Origin: Opisthocomus hoazin
Lineage: Eukaryota > Chordata > Aves > Opisthocomiformes > Opisthocomidae
DNA: 64,000 nt
NCBI RefSeq assembly: GCF_030867145.1
Contig: NC_134418.1
Location: 55,589,682 to 55,653,681 of the forward strand
Direction: 5' to 3'
Part shown: one piece after another, positions 1 through 27,040 of the stretch
Position numbering within the stretch: the first letter of the stretch is position 1
How the letters are laid out: every line of letters starts with the position of its first letter
The notes under the pieces: model-generated
Told to the model about the DNA's origin: nothing
What the model saw: only the letters and a program-made list of their open reading frames with translations
The model's database searches: none
Made by a program: the position numbers and the translations under genes

Positions 1-1526
1 AAAGATGTTATGGACCTTACTGTCAAAAACATTCCTCATTAAGAAAGCAAAGTCCAAGCTACAGGTGAAAGATTTACTAGATTCCCTCAATTATAATAAG
101 AAAAACAAAACAAAGAAATCCACAACGTAATCTAACGTCTTTCCTTTTTTTTTTCTTCTTCTTTTTTTTTTTTTTTTTTTTAAAGACATATAATTTCCAT
201 GCAGGATCAAGAAAGAAGAGCTGGGGGGATTCTGGCTAACCCCAATGATCATCAATGACCCCACTGATCATCAATGACGGCTTTGATCCCTAACACCAGG
301 TGGTCAAACTATCTGAAAAGATCACCGTTTTACACACAATGTAATCAATTTTAATTAAAATATAACAAGTATCATATGTATTTGCAGCACCTAGAAGATC
401 CAGTTACCTGCAAATAGTGTGGTAGTACTGCAGAGTGTATCTAGCCTTCTGACACTTGACCATCATCCATCTCTAAAGCTTCTTGAGTCTACTGATCTGT
501 GTAGCTATTCTACAGATTTCTCTGAAAACCAGAAATTATTGCCTTTGCATTCAAAAATACCCACTATACCACAACAGCAATCTGATACTCACCACTTCAA
601 ACAGATATTGTAAATAAAATATGACCATTGGCTATACTATTTTATATAAACCTAAGGTACATTAATATTTTCAATTATTTTAAAAGCTAATTATAACATA
701 GAAAATGTATGGTACAGTCTATGAATAAAGTATTTATAAACTGATCTAATTTTGTGTATTAAAGGTATAGAAGGTCTATTTTTAAACACAGGAGGTTTCA
801 GGTTTTGGTTAGGTTGGTACTTCATTGCTATAGCACTCAGTGCTTCAGAAAAACATTACTGAAGCAGTTGTGCTTACAACAATGAGAAAATTTTCAAAGG
901 AGAAAAAAAAAAAATTCTGTCATCGTTCAAGTTTAGCCAGAGGCCATTGCAGTCACAGGGAACGAACACGATGTCAAGCCTTCCAGCGTGCTTTTTCTAA
1001 CATGTGTCATCGGTGAAAAATACAGCTGCAACCGGAGTCTGCTCTTCTCTGATTAACGACCAGCTCCCTCCCTCTAACTCACATTCCAACCCTTCCCCTT
1101 ACATCCCCCTAACAGACACCCGCTCGCATGCTCAGACTACACATCTATTACTACAAACATGTGGCCCAGGAGAAATCTCAAGATAGCTTCGAGTACATCA
1201 CAGAAAAATGCAAGACGTGACATCTATGCCCTATTTTTATCTCTTTTGCAAGCTGGCAGAAATTAATTCTAACTCTCTTCTATAATTACGTATCAACAAA
1301 AAAATACTTTTCAACTCTGCCTTCAAATATAGAGCAGAAAACTTAGATATTTCTGCACACTTCAGTCAGCCTGCTGATTGTTAACTCGTCAGTAAACTAC
1401 AGAGAAAAGCCATCAGACATTTGTGTAATACAAAATGAAGTGCCATTGCTGTTACTATACAAACTGAGCATTCAGATATACAGTTCTATTTGGAAAAGTT
1501 ACGCAACAATTTACCAATGCCCATAC
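1..1526 (-). other. RRH: RRH intron 1 (partial)
   Basis: I looked on the minus strand for the next opsin exon (the LRTPTN and NLAVTD region) and did not find it, so I read this as intron. It holds a T-rich pyrimidine tract around 140-181 and a small direct repeat, two copies of tgatcatcaatgac 19 bases apart at 246-278. I see no other gene or mobile element. Confidence 0.6.
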
Positions 1527-1632
1527 CTGCTGTTATTAAATAAGCTGCAACTACGTTGTGCTCAGTCTGTGTAAAGGCTGAATGAGCTTCATAGCCAGTT
1601 TCTGAGGAACGGGACGAATCATTCCAATGCAT
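1527..1632 (-). CDS. RRH: Peropsin (RPE-derived rhodopsin homolog), first coding exon only
   Basis: Peropsin is a seven-helix, retinal-binding opsin of the retinal pigment epithelium. Only the first coding exon is in the window: 106 bases, 35 codons plus one base, ending at a GTATGG donor (GT at 1526-1525). It encodes the extracellular N-terminus (MHWNDSSRSSE...) and the start of helix 1. The stretch FTQTEHNVVAAYLITAG aligns closely with human FSQTEHNIVATYLIMAG. An N-D-S glycosylation sequon lies at residues 4-6. The ATG is the first in frame after an upstream in-frame stop. The remaining exons should lie on the minus strand to the left of the window. Its place next to GAR1, in the same orientation, matches human 4q25. 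Confidence 0.88.
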
Positions 1633-4600
1633 TTTGGACAAAAGAGACGGTTGCCTACTCTCTGCGATAATTCATCGAGACGACGAAACACTACAAAACT
1701 CCGTCAGGCAAATTCTTTCATTATTCAACAGACTCACAGAACAACTGAAAAAAAAAAAAAGGGAAGTAGGGGGGAGTTCCCCCCCCCCCATTGACAGCCT
1801 CCAAGCATGATTTAATTGGACTAAAGTGCAAAGAAGTTTACATTCCCAATCTATGCAGGAGATTGTTAATTGAAACAAAGAGCAGCACAGAACTGAGTAC
1901 GTTTGCAACAGTATGCTTAAACTTAATTCTTACTGCTAAAGAGATTAACTGTCACATGTCCCCAAACATTTTCCTTCAAACCTCTTGTGCAATGCTTTGG
2001 AAACCTCAACAAAAGTTGGCTCAGGTCACTTGGTCATCAGCCTGGCTTGGAATTAATTCCCACCATCACAGTGAACACACAAAACTGCAGCACAACGTAA
2101 AGGCACCAACATCAATTTCTTTAAAAAGCAGGATACGCTTACTCTGAAGCCCATCCCTTCAAATCCTTAAAGATCTACTTCTTCAAGATTCTTCGTTTGA
2201 TTTAAACTCTCAAGCTGCCACAGACACAAGAACACAGTCCGGTATCTTCTAAAGTGAAGCATGACTTCCAGAAAACTCACCTGCTACATTTCTAAAACAG
2301 CCTGGTCTGCAGAAAATAGCTGAATATGCCTTACAAGCCTAAACACACTCGCTCTCCCAAACACACGCAAGCTTACTTTGGGCAAATTTTCCTGAGCATG
2401 TTACTGGGCAGAAAATTATTAGGCATTTTCCAAAGCCTTGAGCAGCAGAAGCTTGTGTTTTCTTCTCTTCAATGATGAGGTAGTAGCACACCAAAGACCT
2501 TTTACAAACACCTCCATAAATATCAGCTGCAGTAGCCCCTTGCCCAAAGAGCTTATACACAGTATCAGTACAGGCACTCAAAGCAGGTATTTCCTACCAG
2601 TTTCCCCTTATAGTTTTTGCCTCCAGTCTTGTACTCATACTGGGTATAAAAGCAGCAAGGATGAGCAACCAGTGGTTCTCCAGTTGCATGTGGTTCACAG
2701 GCAGCTTGAGCAGGACGCAGGCTAGGGCCGGGCCTTCCAAGCAGCTGGAAGGGCGCGGTGACCCAGGCAGTACTGAGGAACGCAGCTATCCTGCAGACAG
2801 GAGGTATACCCGAAGAGCTCTCGCTTCTCTAAGTCATTAAGTCACTCACAGAGCATCCCCTCCCACTCCTCGGCTTTCCACAACAGACACCCTGCATCTT
2901 TCACCCATTTGAATCTAAAGGTAAGAAAATTTTGATATAAAGCTTGTACAGTCATCACAGTTACATATCATTACTACAGATGGTCATGTGTCACAGTTCT
3001 ATGAGCAAACATTTTCTTTACTGCCACAGATCTACAGTCACTCTTCCAGTTCTCAGGGTACTTGTATTGTTACGGTATTTTTCCTGTCAGAAGAGGATTA
3101 GGCAGGAGCGGGGTGGGAGGGCTCCGAAAGGAAAGACGATCTGTTTGGCAATGAAGCCCCTTCCCTAGTGCCCCACAGTCCTGCCTCAAAAGATAAAAGC
3201 ATCGTGGTAATTCGGTATCTTTGCTTTCCTCCCCTGAAACTCTTTCCAGATTTTCAAAAGCATCTCAGATCCTGCAGCTTCCACAGAAGTCAGAGCTTGC
3301 AATGCTGAATGTCTCAGAAAATCCAAGCATTACTATTTTTATTCAGATAGGACTCCAGACTTCGAGTAGCAGTTAATGAGCTCATACAGATTCTGTATGC
3401 AATTCTTAGTTAAAATGCAAGTTTCCAAAGTGTGCAGTACATCCTATGTACCATCACATCCTCTGTCACCTCTTCTCTTAAATTTGGCTAATTTTACAGC
3501 AACAGGAATTGAGAGAGAAAAAAAAAAAAATGTATTTTTTTCTAGAACATTGAAGTTCATAAAACACAGCCAAAAAGATAAAGCAAGGAATTAAAGTATA
3601 TAAAGATCCAGAAAGCTGTAACTGCAGTGCCTATGCCAGATGAAACACAGCTTACCACATTGCTTTATAATACTGCCATAAGAAAAAAAAAAAAAGCCAA
3701 ACCCCCTGTTTTGGCTGGTTTTATCCTCCAATAACAGATAGTATTACCAGAATCAGGGGGGCACTTGATAACCTCAAGTGATGCTTTTCCTCCCCACTTG
3801 TCCCAGATCAGTAGCAACAAAATGCAATGTCTATTTAAGTCCATTCTTCAATTTGTAGGTATCTGTATAGATACGGGGCAATGTAAATCTCATTGCAGGG
3901 TTTAGCAAGTTGCTTTCAGCTACATGCAAAGTGTATTTCAATCCACAAGTGACAAGAGTAGAGAAACTTACCGTTTGCATTAAACAAATTAAAAACCAAA
4001 ACAAAGCGTCTTTCCCATTTTCAGCAGTAACCACACTAGAAAAGCAAACCAAACCTCCCCACGTCTATTAAGCACATCACCGCTGGAGGGCTCCCTAAGG
4101 CAGAACGTCCCTTCAATCTTACGGTCACAGACGTAAATAGGTCAAACCCAATAAAAAACAATTACTTTTTTTCTTCCCTCACAGAGACGTTTACTGGATT
4201 TAAACTGTTAATTAGAAAAGTCTGACTCCACTGATTTTCAGCTGACTGAAGAAAACGCCCTGAAAAATATGTGACTCCACAAAGCTTTTTACTTGCCATA
4301 CTTCAGTAGCTTTGCTTTTTCTGAAAGAAAACTCTGTTTCTTGCCAAGACAATGCTTTGCACAACTGCAGGTAACTTTGCACCAGTATGTATGTGGCCAT
4401 CCAGTGTTGCTTCAGGCAAGCGTCCATAACTTTGCGTCAGTGCTAGAGAGAACCCTTTCTGTTCCACACAGCCAGTGCTGCAGACACCTTTAAGCAATCT
4501 GATCCTAGTGATTTACCAGCTGTCATTCTCAAAAACAGCTGAAAGCCAGACCCTACATCTGGGTCAAATATTGCAGTGGCTAACAGGCTCACTTGCAACT

Positions 4601-6127
4601 GCATTTTGAAAATGGGACTTGGTCCTTGAATGCTCTGCCTCTGCAAACAGCGAGCACATGCAGACACCAACAAGTGGAGAAGACATGCAGGTGACACCAC
4701 TACTGCTGTGTCCTGGGTGTGAAGCCCAGCCATTCTCCGCAATGGCTGCCAGCAAGGGAAATCCAGGGAAAAGCAAACTGTCACCGAGAGCCTACACTGC
4801 CACTAACGCCTTCCCCCCATGGCCCCTGCCTCACTTCAGACAGCACTATCACTTTTTTCCCCAGACACTACAGCTACTTGTAACTTTCCATTTCTGTCAG
4901 GATGCTGGTGAGCCCACCTTTCCTATAGTCTGTGGAAAAAGCCTAGGGTATCTGTAAGCACATACATAAAACTTAAACACTTCACTCACTAGGATCAGGA
5001 GCACAGTGACAGAACCACAGGTAGGATTTGACTAAAAAATCCAAGACAGAGAGGAAGGTGTCATATAAAATTAGGGAACCTGTGTTTTAGTTCACTGCAG
5101 CATTACACTGCAGACAAGACACGAGGTCTTAATTTTTTTAAGACACTGAATTTTCATCTATTAATTAGCCACTGCTTGCACTAGGTGGGCAGGGTAATGC
5201 CATGGCACAGAGAAAACCAGGCAGAACAGGGAGTGGATGGGCCCTGCCTCAGGAAAGCGCTGTGTGCAGAGGAGCCCTGTGATGGGCTGTCTAACCTCAG
5301 CCCTGCGCAAGCTCAGAGCACCACAGGGGTGCGGTGCCAAGGCATCGAAACCTCAAGAGAAACAGGATAAGGGGGAGGTGGGGGCAGTTAAAAACCCTTA
5401 GCAATTTTGGTATCAGTGTAATTAGATACAATTAGGTGACCTGAGAATAGTATTAACCTTAGCTTATTCATCAGACAGCAGCTTCTAAGAAGAACATGTC
5501 TTAATGCCTTTCGCTTTCAATGAGATTTATACAAAAAAATCCACAAAATATCCTTTGTTACCTTTCTTTCCTTTTATACATTACTATGTATAAAAAAATT
5601 CTATCAACACAAAATTTTGAAGTTTAGTTTGTAAAAAAAGGGTCACAAAGGTTGTTTAAACAACAGGTCCACTTTAGAGCAACCCCGCAGATTCAATATA
5701 AAACAAGCATGAGAACTAGGGATCAGTCACAAGTAGGTAACAGCTTCATACCGATGAATGTGCATGTAGTGAACCTGTAGGGTTTTTTTAAAAAGACATT
5801 TCCATTGATTGTTTACTCCAAACTTCCACATGAAGTCAGGCATTGACTACGTCACTCATCAGAGGCAAACAGTTTAAGCATAACATTGAATCCTGGCTTA
5901 ATTAAAAAAAGTTCAAGTATATTCTGAGCAGTCTTCAGTTCTTTGCCTGGGGCTATGCTCTCCTCATGTGTTGATCAACAGTCATTTAGCGTAACAATAA
6001 TTGTCATTTTACAGCTTCAAGTTCTTTATAAAAAGAACTTCTTCAGGATCCTTTACAAAAATTTTTCCTTGTTCTTCGCTTTGGCAGGTGATATGGTAAG
6101 ACAGCAGGGAGACTCATGGCTCCGTTT
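1633..6127. other. RRH-GAR1 intergenic region including the GAR1 3'UTR
   Basis: AT-rich DNA between the RRH start and the GAR1 stop. The part next to 1633 must hold the RRH promoter and 5'UTR; I see no clear TATA box or CpG island there. The part next to 6127 must hold the GAR1 3'UTR. No canonical AATAAA (TTTATT on the plus strand) was found in the first 600 bases or so below the stop; TATAAA variants occur near 6025 and 5526. The open frames here (for example at 1791-2147 and 4619-4957) have no recognisable domain and look like chance. No CR1 or LTR was recognised. Confidence 0.5.
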
Positions 6128-9100
6128 TTAATATCCTCTTCCTATTTTAAGAGGGAAGAAAAATACACTGAAAAATTCACATCTTAAATGCATTTAAAGC
6201 AAATAAATTACATACATAATACTAAATGAGTTCATAAAACAAAAATAATTTATCATCTTTATCTGTTCTCAAGAGTCCTTTCTGAATGCAAAAAACCATC
6301 ATGGTCTTACACAAACATCAAAAAACACAGAATACTGTGCTTCGCTTTAAGCTAGCTACTGTGATGCACAGCAACTTTTTGCACAAAACTACAAACATCT
6401 GTAACTGATCAAAAAATACAACATTCTGTTTAATATTTAAAAGCTTTGGAAATCAGGAGCCATTCTCATTATCGAAATGTAAAAACCACACACTCACCCC
6501 GAAAGCTTCCTCCACCACCTCTTCCTCCTCTGAATCCTCCTCCTCCTCCACCTCTTCCTCCTCTGAATCCTCCTCCTCTTCCTCCACCTCTTCCTCCTCC
6601 GAATCCTCCTGAACATAGGAAAGAAATTACACTTTGAGGAGCATATAAATTCTTTGTTTGCATAACAACTTATTTCACTGACAGCTTCGGAAAAGAACAA
6701 AAAACCAAAAAACTGTAAATTGCTGAACAGTTGCTAGGTTAATTACTAGTGTCTTCCCTCTTCTAGAGACCATTTGCAGTATTTTAGCATTGTTTGATAT
6801 CTGATATGCAACATCCAAAATACTAAAGACACTAACAAAACTCCACCATAATTTTCTTTTGTGAGCGCAGAAAATTAATTACAACTATTCATTAATAATT
6901 ACAACTCAACAGAACATTGAAACAAACAAACCAAAAAACTGAAACACTTGTGTCTTGCTGCACACAAAGGGGCAGGGTAGGGAGAAGAGGGAAAAAAACT
7001 GTGATGTGAGAAAAAATTAACCTCAGCTTTAACTGAGGAGTACATCACAGATGATGTTCAAAAAGCAAAGAAGGATGAGATCTACCAGGTCATTCACCCC
7101 TCTCTCAAACACTGCACTTCACGTATTTTGTCCAAACTAGATTTTTAGAACATAGCAAAGATAAAGCTTTCACTAACAGTTTTGAGTGTGTATTATCTAC
7201 AACCTTTTACCCTAAGTTTGCTTAGTAGTCACCCTTTCTGTCTATTACTACAAATCGGCATACTCTCCTCCCTGTGCTTTGGTGCTATTATTTAGCTAGC
7301 AACAGAAGCCTGGGTCTTGCCACTGGAATTATATAATTGTCTCTTCCATTGAGTCAAACAGAAATATGCATAACATTTTTCTGTGCAATAGGACTGTTGA
7401 TATTGAAGTATTCAACTGTAGCTTTACCGCAAAACATAAAACCCCACCACCCAAAAAACCCAAACAACCTACCCCACACCAAAAAACCCACAACATTTTG
7501 TATCTTTAACTCTTGGGATCCTACCTCTACCACCACCTCTTCCTCCTCCACGTCCACCACCACGTCCTCCTCTACCACCTCCTCTGGGAGGACCTTTTTC
7601 TCCAGGAGGCCTTGGCAAAAATCTCTGGAGGGGGAGCAGCTTTGCTGGATCAATGTAAAACTGTAGGAAGAGAGTTCCATTAGGCTTTGAAAATACCAAG
7701 GCTAAAGAGCACATTAATATCTCCCTTTACAAATATCCACAATTTGGTCTTAATCCTTCACATCAAACTGTCCTCTGTAAATAGCCAAATAAAGCACACA
7801 AAAAATAAATCGCAGTGTTATAAAGTTATTAAAATATACATGATATTTGCATGAGTTTCATTTGTCACATCTTTTTTTTGTGGGGCAAGAAGGAAGAATG
7901 TGGCAAACACAAAAGTGAAGAGGAAATGAATACTTATGTTTACAAAGAACAACTAGCTTTTACAGTTAATAAAATTTTAATAAAGCGTTTAGTATCTGAT
8001 AACACAGAGCAGATTTATCTAACTGATGACATCCAGTATAATTCTGTTGTTGAGATTGGCTAACCTTTTGCATTTTTTTAAATGAAGAGGCTCTCATGTT
8101 CTCGGATAGTTTCACTGAAAAATACTGTTCGTTTCTTTAAGGAACACAGCAGGAATAAAACATTAGAAATAGTGGTTTTGGTTATTACATGAAAGGCACA
8201 CTCAAATATTTTCTAAACTAGTATTTTATAAATGAAGCTAAACATCATCACTGCAAATGAAAAATTACAATTACAAAATCAAGAGCAACTATTTTCAATT
8301 TTTATTTTCCCAGTTACAAATACGGCATTTTGTGGTAAAATTATTTTTTCCCTCCACATATTAAGGCACAAGGAAGAACACACCAGTGGAAAGAGTACAT
8401 AAAAACATGACTGTAAAGAAACAGATCTGTGCAGCAAGTGACTATCCCTTTCACGCCAGGGTGACATCAAGGCGCATCTGGAATAATTCAGATGCTGCAG
8501 GGGCTCTGCTAGTGCTGCTGCTGCTGGGTGGTACAACAGCCTGGTTATGGAGAGAGGAGCGCCAGCAGGGACTGCTGGACCAGCCACATGCCCAGCCTCA
8601 TCCTACAGCGAAGCGGCAGACACTCCCTGTAATCCCACCTACAGTCTTGCATGAATCCTTTGGCTCTGCAGTATGCAAAGACTTTGGTACGCAGTTCCTC
8701 AGATCCCAAAGAGCTGCTGGCCAACTTGGCTTAATTAAAACTCAAGGTTAAATGGGAAGCAAGGAGGTGCAAAATCCAATAACATATTTTCTGAATATGT
8801 TATTGTAGGAAGAAAACAAGTTTCTGAAATTCAAGTAATTCTGATACAAAAAATAAATCTGCAAGTTAATACATTCAGAGTGTGAGAATGATTTAAACCT
8901 GCACATTTCACTTCACATTTAATGTGGGAGAAGAAAATGCATGCAGCTGGTTACCGATGCTCAGCCAGCCAACACAGGCGAAGTCCTACTGCCATGTTAC
9001 AGGGTCACTCACCCAGTTCCGCTTTTGTCAAGGATTCTGTCAATCTGGCAGTGACAACAGAACAAACGCAGTGCCTCTGTCTCACCAAGCTTGCTTTGCA

Positions 9101-10009
9101 AGAGGACATCCTAGCACACATCCACTTTTATTGACACTTTAAGTAATAAACTGGCAATGAGCACAGGACATCTTAGCAGAAACTCACTTTTATAATTAAA
9201 TAATGAGCTGGAGCATGAGCAAGGTCCCCTAATGCACAAAAAAAACCCACTCCCTTGATACAACTCTGTTATAGGTGGGTAACATAGCAGAAAATTTGGT
9301 CAGGTAGCTAGAAAAAGTAATATCCCGAACAACCATGAATCCAAAAGACATCTGCCAGTACTGTACCAGAACCTCTGCCTGACATAAGGTACTCTGTCCT
9401 ATTGAAACAGCTTTAAGATAGACATTTAATGTGAATGAGGCACCTACTGACATCAACACTTGCAGCTAGACTTGGGACTGTCCACATCTAACTGGCAGCC
9501 AAGCCCTGAAATATTTTAAAATCCTAAAGAAATTCCATTCAATAATCAACCAGCCTTTAAAAAACAAATATTGTACATCACACGTTTTTTGAAGGATACA
9601 AAATCTCTCAGCTGTCCAAAGATTTCATCCACTTTACCAATCTGCTCCTTGTTATCCAAGTACACTGGGGCATTAAAATAAGGCACCTTGTTTTCCTCCG
9701 TTTTACATTTACAAACAATGTCATCTTCACAGGGATGCATGAACTCTCCCAATACTGAAATAAAAAACAAACAAGCTAAAGATCTGGAGCAGTCACTCGA
9801 AATTAAACAAATATAACCTCTTCATGCAACTTACAAACTACCCTTTCTGGAGGTCCCTGGTCATAGCCGCCTCTGTTGAAGCCTCCTCGTCCACCTCCCC
9901 GTCCGAAGCCACCTCGTCCACCGCGATTAAAGCCACCTCTGTCACCGCCGCCACCTCCACCTCCGCGATTGAAGCCACCTCCTCTTCCTCCTCGTCCGCG
10001 AAAAGACAT
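6128..10009 (-). CDS. GAR1: H/ACA ribonucleoprotein subunit 1 (GAR1), six coding exons
   Basis: GAR1 is a core protein of nucleolar H/ACA snoRNPs, which guide rRNA pseudouridylation, and of telomerase; it binds dyskerin. Coding exons on the minus strand: 9835-10009, 9600-9754, 8065-8124, 7525-7660, 6498-6608, 6128-6141. They join in frame to 216 residues (human 217). Residues 1 to about 55 form an N-terminal RGG domain starting [11 protein letters not shown]. Residues about 56-150 form the Gar1/Naf1 core, with [24 protein letters not shown] and [15 protein letters not shown]. Exon 3 supplies [20 protein letters not shown]. Residues about 155-216 form a C-terminal RGG domain ending GRGY. The exon 2 donor (GTATCC) is weak; the others are ordinary. 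The last exon codes only four residues and the stop. The promoter lies in the CpG island just upstream. Confidence 0.96.
6498..6608 (-). repeat. GAR1: GAR1 exon 5 RGG-coding minisatellite
   Basis: The exon consists almost entirely of an imperfect tandem repeat of about 30-36 bases encoding G/R/F repeats (FRGG and GRGGG units). Read on the coding strand it is nearly all purine, so it is also a polypurine/polypyrimidine tract of about 110 bases. It supplies most of the C-terminal glycine-arginine-rich domain. Confidence 0.8.
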
Positions 10010-11140
10010 TCTCTACTCCCTCCTGAACTGCGGACAAAGATCAGCTGTTTGGGAAATAAAAGATATCTCATTCGGCGTACGAACTGAGGTCTCCTGACGG
10101 CCTGTTTGTGAATTTAATGCTCAACCGTTCCAGCCCTAACAACACGCGGGCAGCTGAAAAATGGAGCGTAGGCCTCAACGCCACCCACCGCGCGGCCCAC
10201 CCGTGACAAGCGCCGCGCAGGGACGGCGCGCTCTGCGCTCGCAGCCGGCGCTCCCCCGCCCCGCCACAACGCCATCCCGCGGCCCGGCCCCCGCGCCGCC
10301 CCTCACATGGCCCCGGCATCCCCGCGGCGGCCGCCCCGCACCCGGGCGCCGAGCAACGACCAACGGCCGCTGTCTAACGGCTCCGTCCCCCTTCCCGCGT
10401 GCCCCCCGCGCGCGTCTCGAGCCCGACCTACCCGCACGTGGCAGACCTCCACGCGCCCGCCGCCGCCACCGGCCTCTTGCGTCCGCCGGGGAACCGCCCC
10501 CGCCGCCGCAAACGAGGCTGCCTGCCGTAAATGAAACGGCACCTCCGCCCGACACCATCGCAAAACGAGCCCAAACCGAGCCATGCTCCAAGTGGCGGTC
10601 ACCGGGCAGGCGGCTGGTGCGGGCGGCCGCCCGGCGGTGCGCGACCCGCCCCGCTCGCAAGCACGGGTGCCCCGCGTGAAACAGAGGGCTGCTGGGGGGG
10701 CAGTGGCGCTCGTCGCCGCCGCTGCAACCGGTAGCGTGTGCCCGAGGGCGCGCGGCGCGCAGCGGGCGCCGGGGAGGGCGTGGCTCCGCCTCCGGCCGGT
10801 CTCTTCTCGCGCTCCGGCCCCCTCCTGAGGGAGCCGCGGCCGTGGCTCGCGGGGCCGAGGCTCTGAGCGCCGAGAGCCCGCGCGGGTGCGCGCGCGCTGA
10901 CCAGCTCCCCTCCCGCGCGGGCGAACTGCGCGAGGCGGCGGGCGCGCGCCCCGGTTCTCCCGGAAGCGCCCGCGCGAGGAGCCCGCTGGGCTCTGCAGGG
11001 GCCTCGGGCGCCGTCCGCGCGCGCGCGGCGTGACGGCGCCTCGAAGCCGGCCGAGCGCGGGACGGGCGTCGCTCCCGTGAACCGACGCGCGCCTTGTACA
11101 GCGGCCTGGCGAGCGGGGGTGGGAGCCGCGGCGCGCTCTG
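10010..11140. promoter_or_regulatory. CpG-island promoter of GAR1
   Basis: Base composition changes sharply from AT-rich to very GC- and CpG-rich between about 10140 and 11140, directly upstream of the GAR1 start codon. This is typical of a housekeeping promoter. The GAR1 5'UTR lies at its left side. The long open frames within it on both strands (for example 355 codons at 10303-11370) arise because stop codons are rare in GC-rich DNA. The island ends where the CR1 tail begins. Whether it also drives a transcript to the right cannot be told from sequence. Confidence 0.75.
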
Positions 11141-12435
11141 GGCCGGAGGGGACCTTCGGAGGCCACCTGGGCCAACCGCCTGCGGCCAGCAGGGGCGCCT
11201 TCCGCTGCGCCGGGCCCCTCCAGCCGGGCCTTGAAGGTTTCCAGGGATGGGGCCTCCCCTGCCTCTTTGGGCAACCCGTTCCAGCGTGTCACCACCCTCA
11301 CTGTAAAATGTTTCTTCTTTATATCCAGTCTGAATCTACCCTCCATTAGTTTAAAACCATTGCTCCACATCCCGCCTTGCTAAAAAGGCAGCAATAAGGT
11401 CTCCTCAGAGCCTTCTCCAGGCTGAACAACCCCAACTCTCTCAACCTTTCTTCATAGGAGAGGTTCTCCAGCCCTCTGACCATTTTTGTGGCCTCCTCTG
11501 GACCCACTCCAACAGCTCCATGTCCTTCCTGTGCTGAGGGCTCCAGAGCTGGACGCAGGACTCCAGGTGGGGTCTCACCAGAGCAGAGCAGAGGGGCAGA
11601 ATCACCTCCATTGACCTGCTGGCCATGCTTCTCTTGATGCAGTCCAGGATATGGTTGGCCTTCTGGTCAGCAGGCACCCATTGGTGGCTCATTTCCAGCT
11701 TTTCACCCAGCAGCACCCCCAAGTCCTTCTCGGAAGGGCTGCTCTCAATCCCTTCATCCCCCAGCCTGCATTGATGGTGGGGGTGGCCCTGAGCCAGGTG
11801 CAGGACCTTGCACTTGGCCTTGTTGAACCTCATGAGGTTCACACAGGCCCACCTCTCCAGCTTGTCCAGGTCCCTCTGGATGGCATCCTGTCCTGGTGTG
11901 TCAAGTGCACCACTCAGGTTGGTATCATCTGCAAACCTGCTGAGGGTGCACTCGATCTCGCTGTCTATCTATGTCATTGATGAAAATGCTAAACAGCAAT
12001 GGTCCCCGTACGGAACCCTGAGGGACACCACTTGTCACTGGCGTCCATTTGGACATCGAGCCATTTTGGACATTGAGCCGTTGACCACTACCCTCTGGCT
12101 TCAACCATCCAACCAATTCCTTGTCCACCGAACAGCCCACCCATCTAATCCATATCTCTCCGATTTAGAGAGAAGGATGTTATAAGAGACTGTGTCAAAC
12201 ACCTTACAGAAGTCCAGATAGATCACATCCATAGCTCTTCCCTTGCCCACTGATGCAGTCACTCCGTCATAGAAAGCCACAGGGTTGGTCAGACAGGACT
12301 TGGCCCTTGGTGAAGCCATGGTGGCTGTCTCAAATCACCCGCCTGTCCCTCATGTGCCTTAGCAGGGCTTCTGGGAGGATCTGTTCCATGATCTTCCCAA
12401 GCACAGAGGTGAGGCTGACACCTGCGATCAGGAGA
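11140..12435 (-). mobile_element. CR1 LINE, 5'-truncated and decayed
   Basis: This is a non-LTR retrotransposon of the chicken repeat 1 family on the minus strand. Its 3' end is at about 11140 and its truncated 5' end at about 12435. Broken frames carry reverse transcriptase pieces: VSLTSVLGKIMEQIL (12330-12515 frame), [19 protein letters not shown] (12101-12319), [21 protein letters not shown] (11925-12140) and [16 protein letters not shown] (11441-11842). Several frame changes separate these blocks, so the copy is old and dead. The last 200 bases or so are unusually GC-rich, like the adjoining CpG island. It fills about half the gap between the divergent GAR1 and CFI start codons. Confidence 0.9.
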
Positions 12436-12760
12436 GCCGGCGTGGCGGTTCGATCGGTCTCCTCTGGCAACAGACAGGAAACGTTTGTTCTTAATAAGTG
12501 CTCCCTTTTAATCATTTACTTTTAAGGGCTTTAGTCCTGTTATCTGCTCTTGTGCTTACAGTAAAACCAGTTAAACTGCGGCGGGTCCTTTTGGAGAGAT
12601 GGGATTTATTGGTTAATAGTTGAGGCTCCCGTACTTTTATTTTTGAACATGCTCTAAAATATTTTGCTAATGGTTAAAGATTAAATGCAGGTCTAACAAC
12701 TGGCATTCAAAAGAATCCCAGCCAGAGGGATTTGTCTACAAAGAGAGATAAAATTTCATC
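12436..12760 (+). promoter_or_regulatory. CFI: Upstream region and 5'UTR of CFI
   Basis: About 325 bases of non-island, AT-leaning DNA separate the CR1 from the CFI start codon. The CFI promoter and 5'UTR should lie here, or the CR1 itself could contribute. I see no convincing TATA box or CpG island, which fits a tissue-restricted (liver) gene. Confidence 0.4.

Positions 12761-27040
<14,280 letters not shown>

Noticed and set aside
8386-8751. A 121-codon open frame in GAR1 intron 2
   Set aside because: No recognisable domain, opposite strand to GAR1, and no codon or splice evidence. Most likely chance.
10303-11370. A 355-codon open frame on the minus strand upstream of GAR1
   Set aside because: It lies in a CpG island where stop codons are rare, has only low-complexity Arg/Ala/Gly/Pro sequence, and its first part reads CR1 tail.
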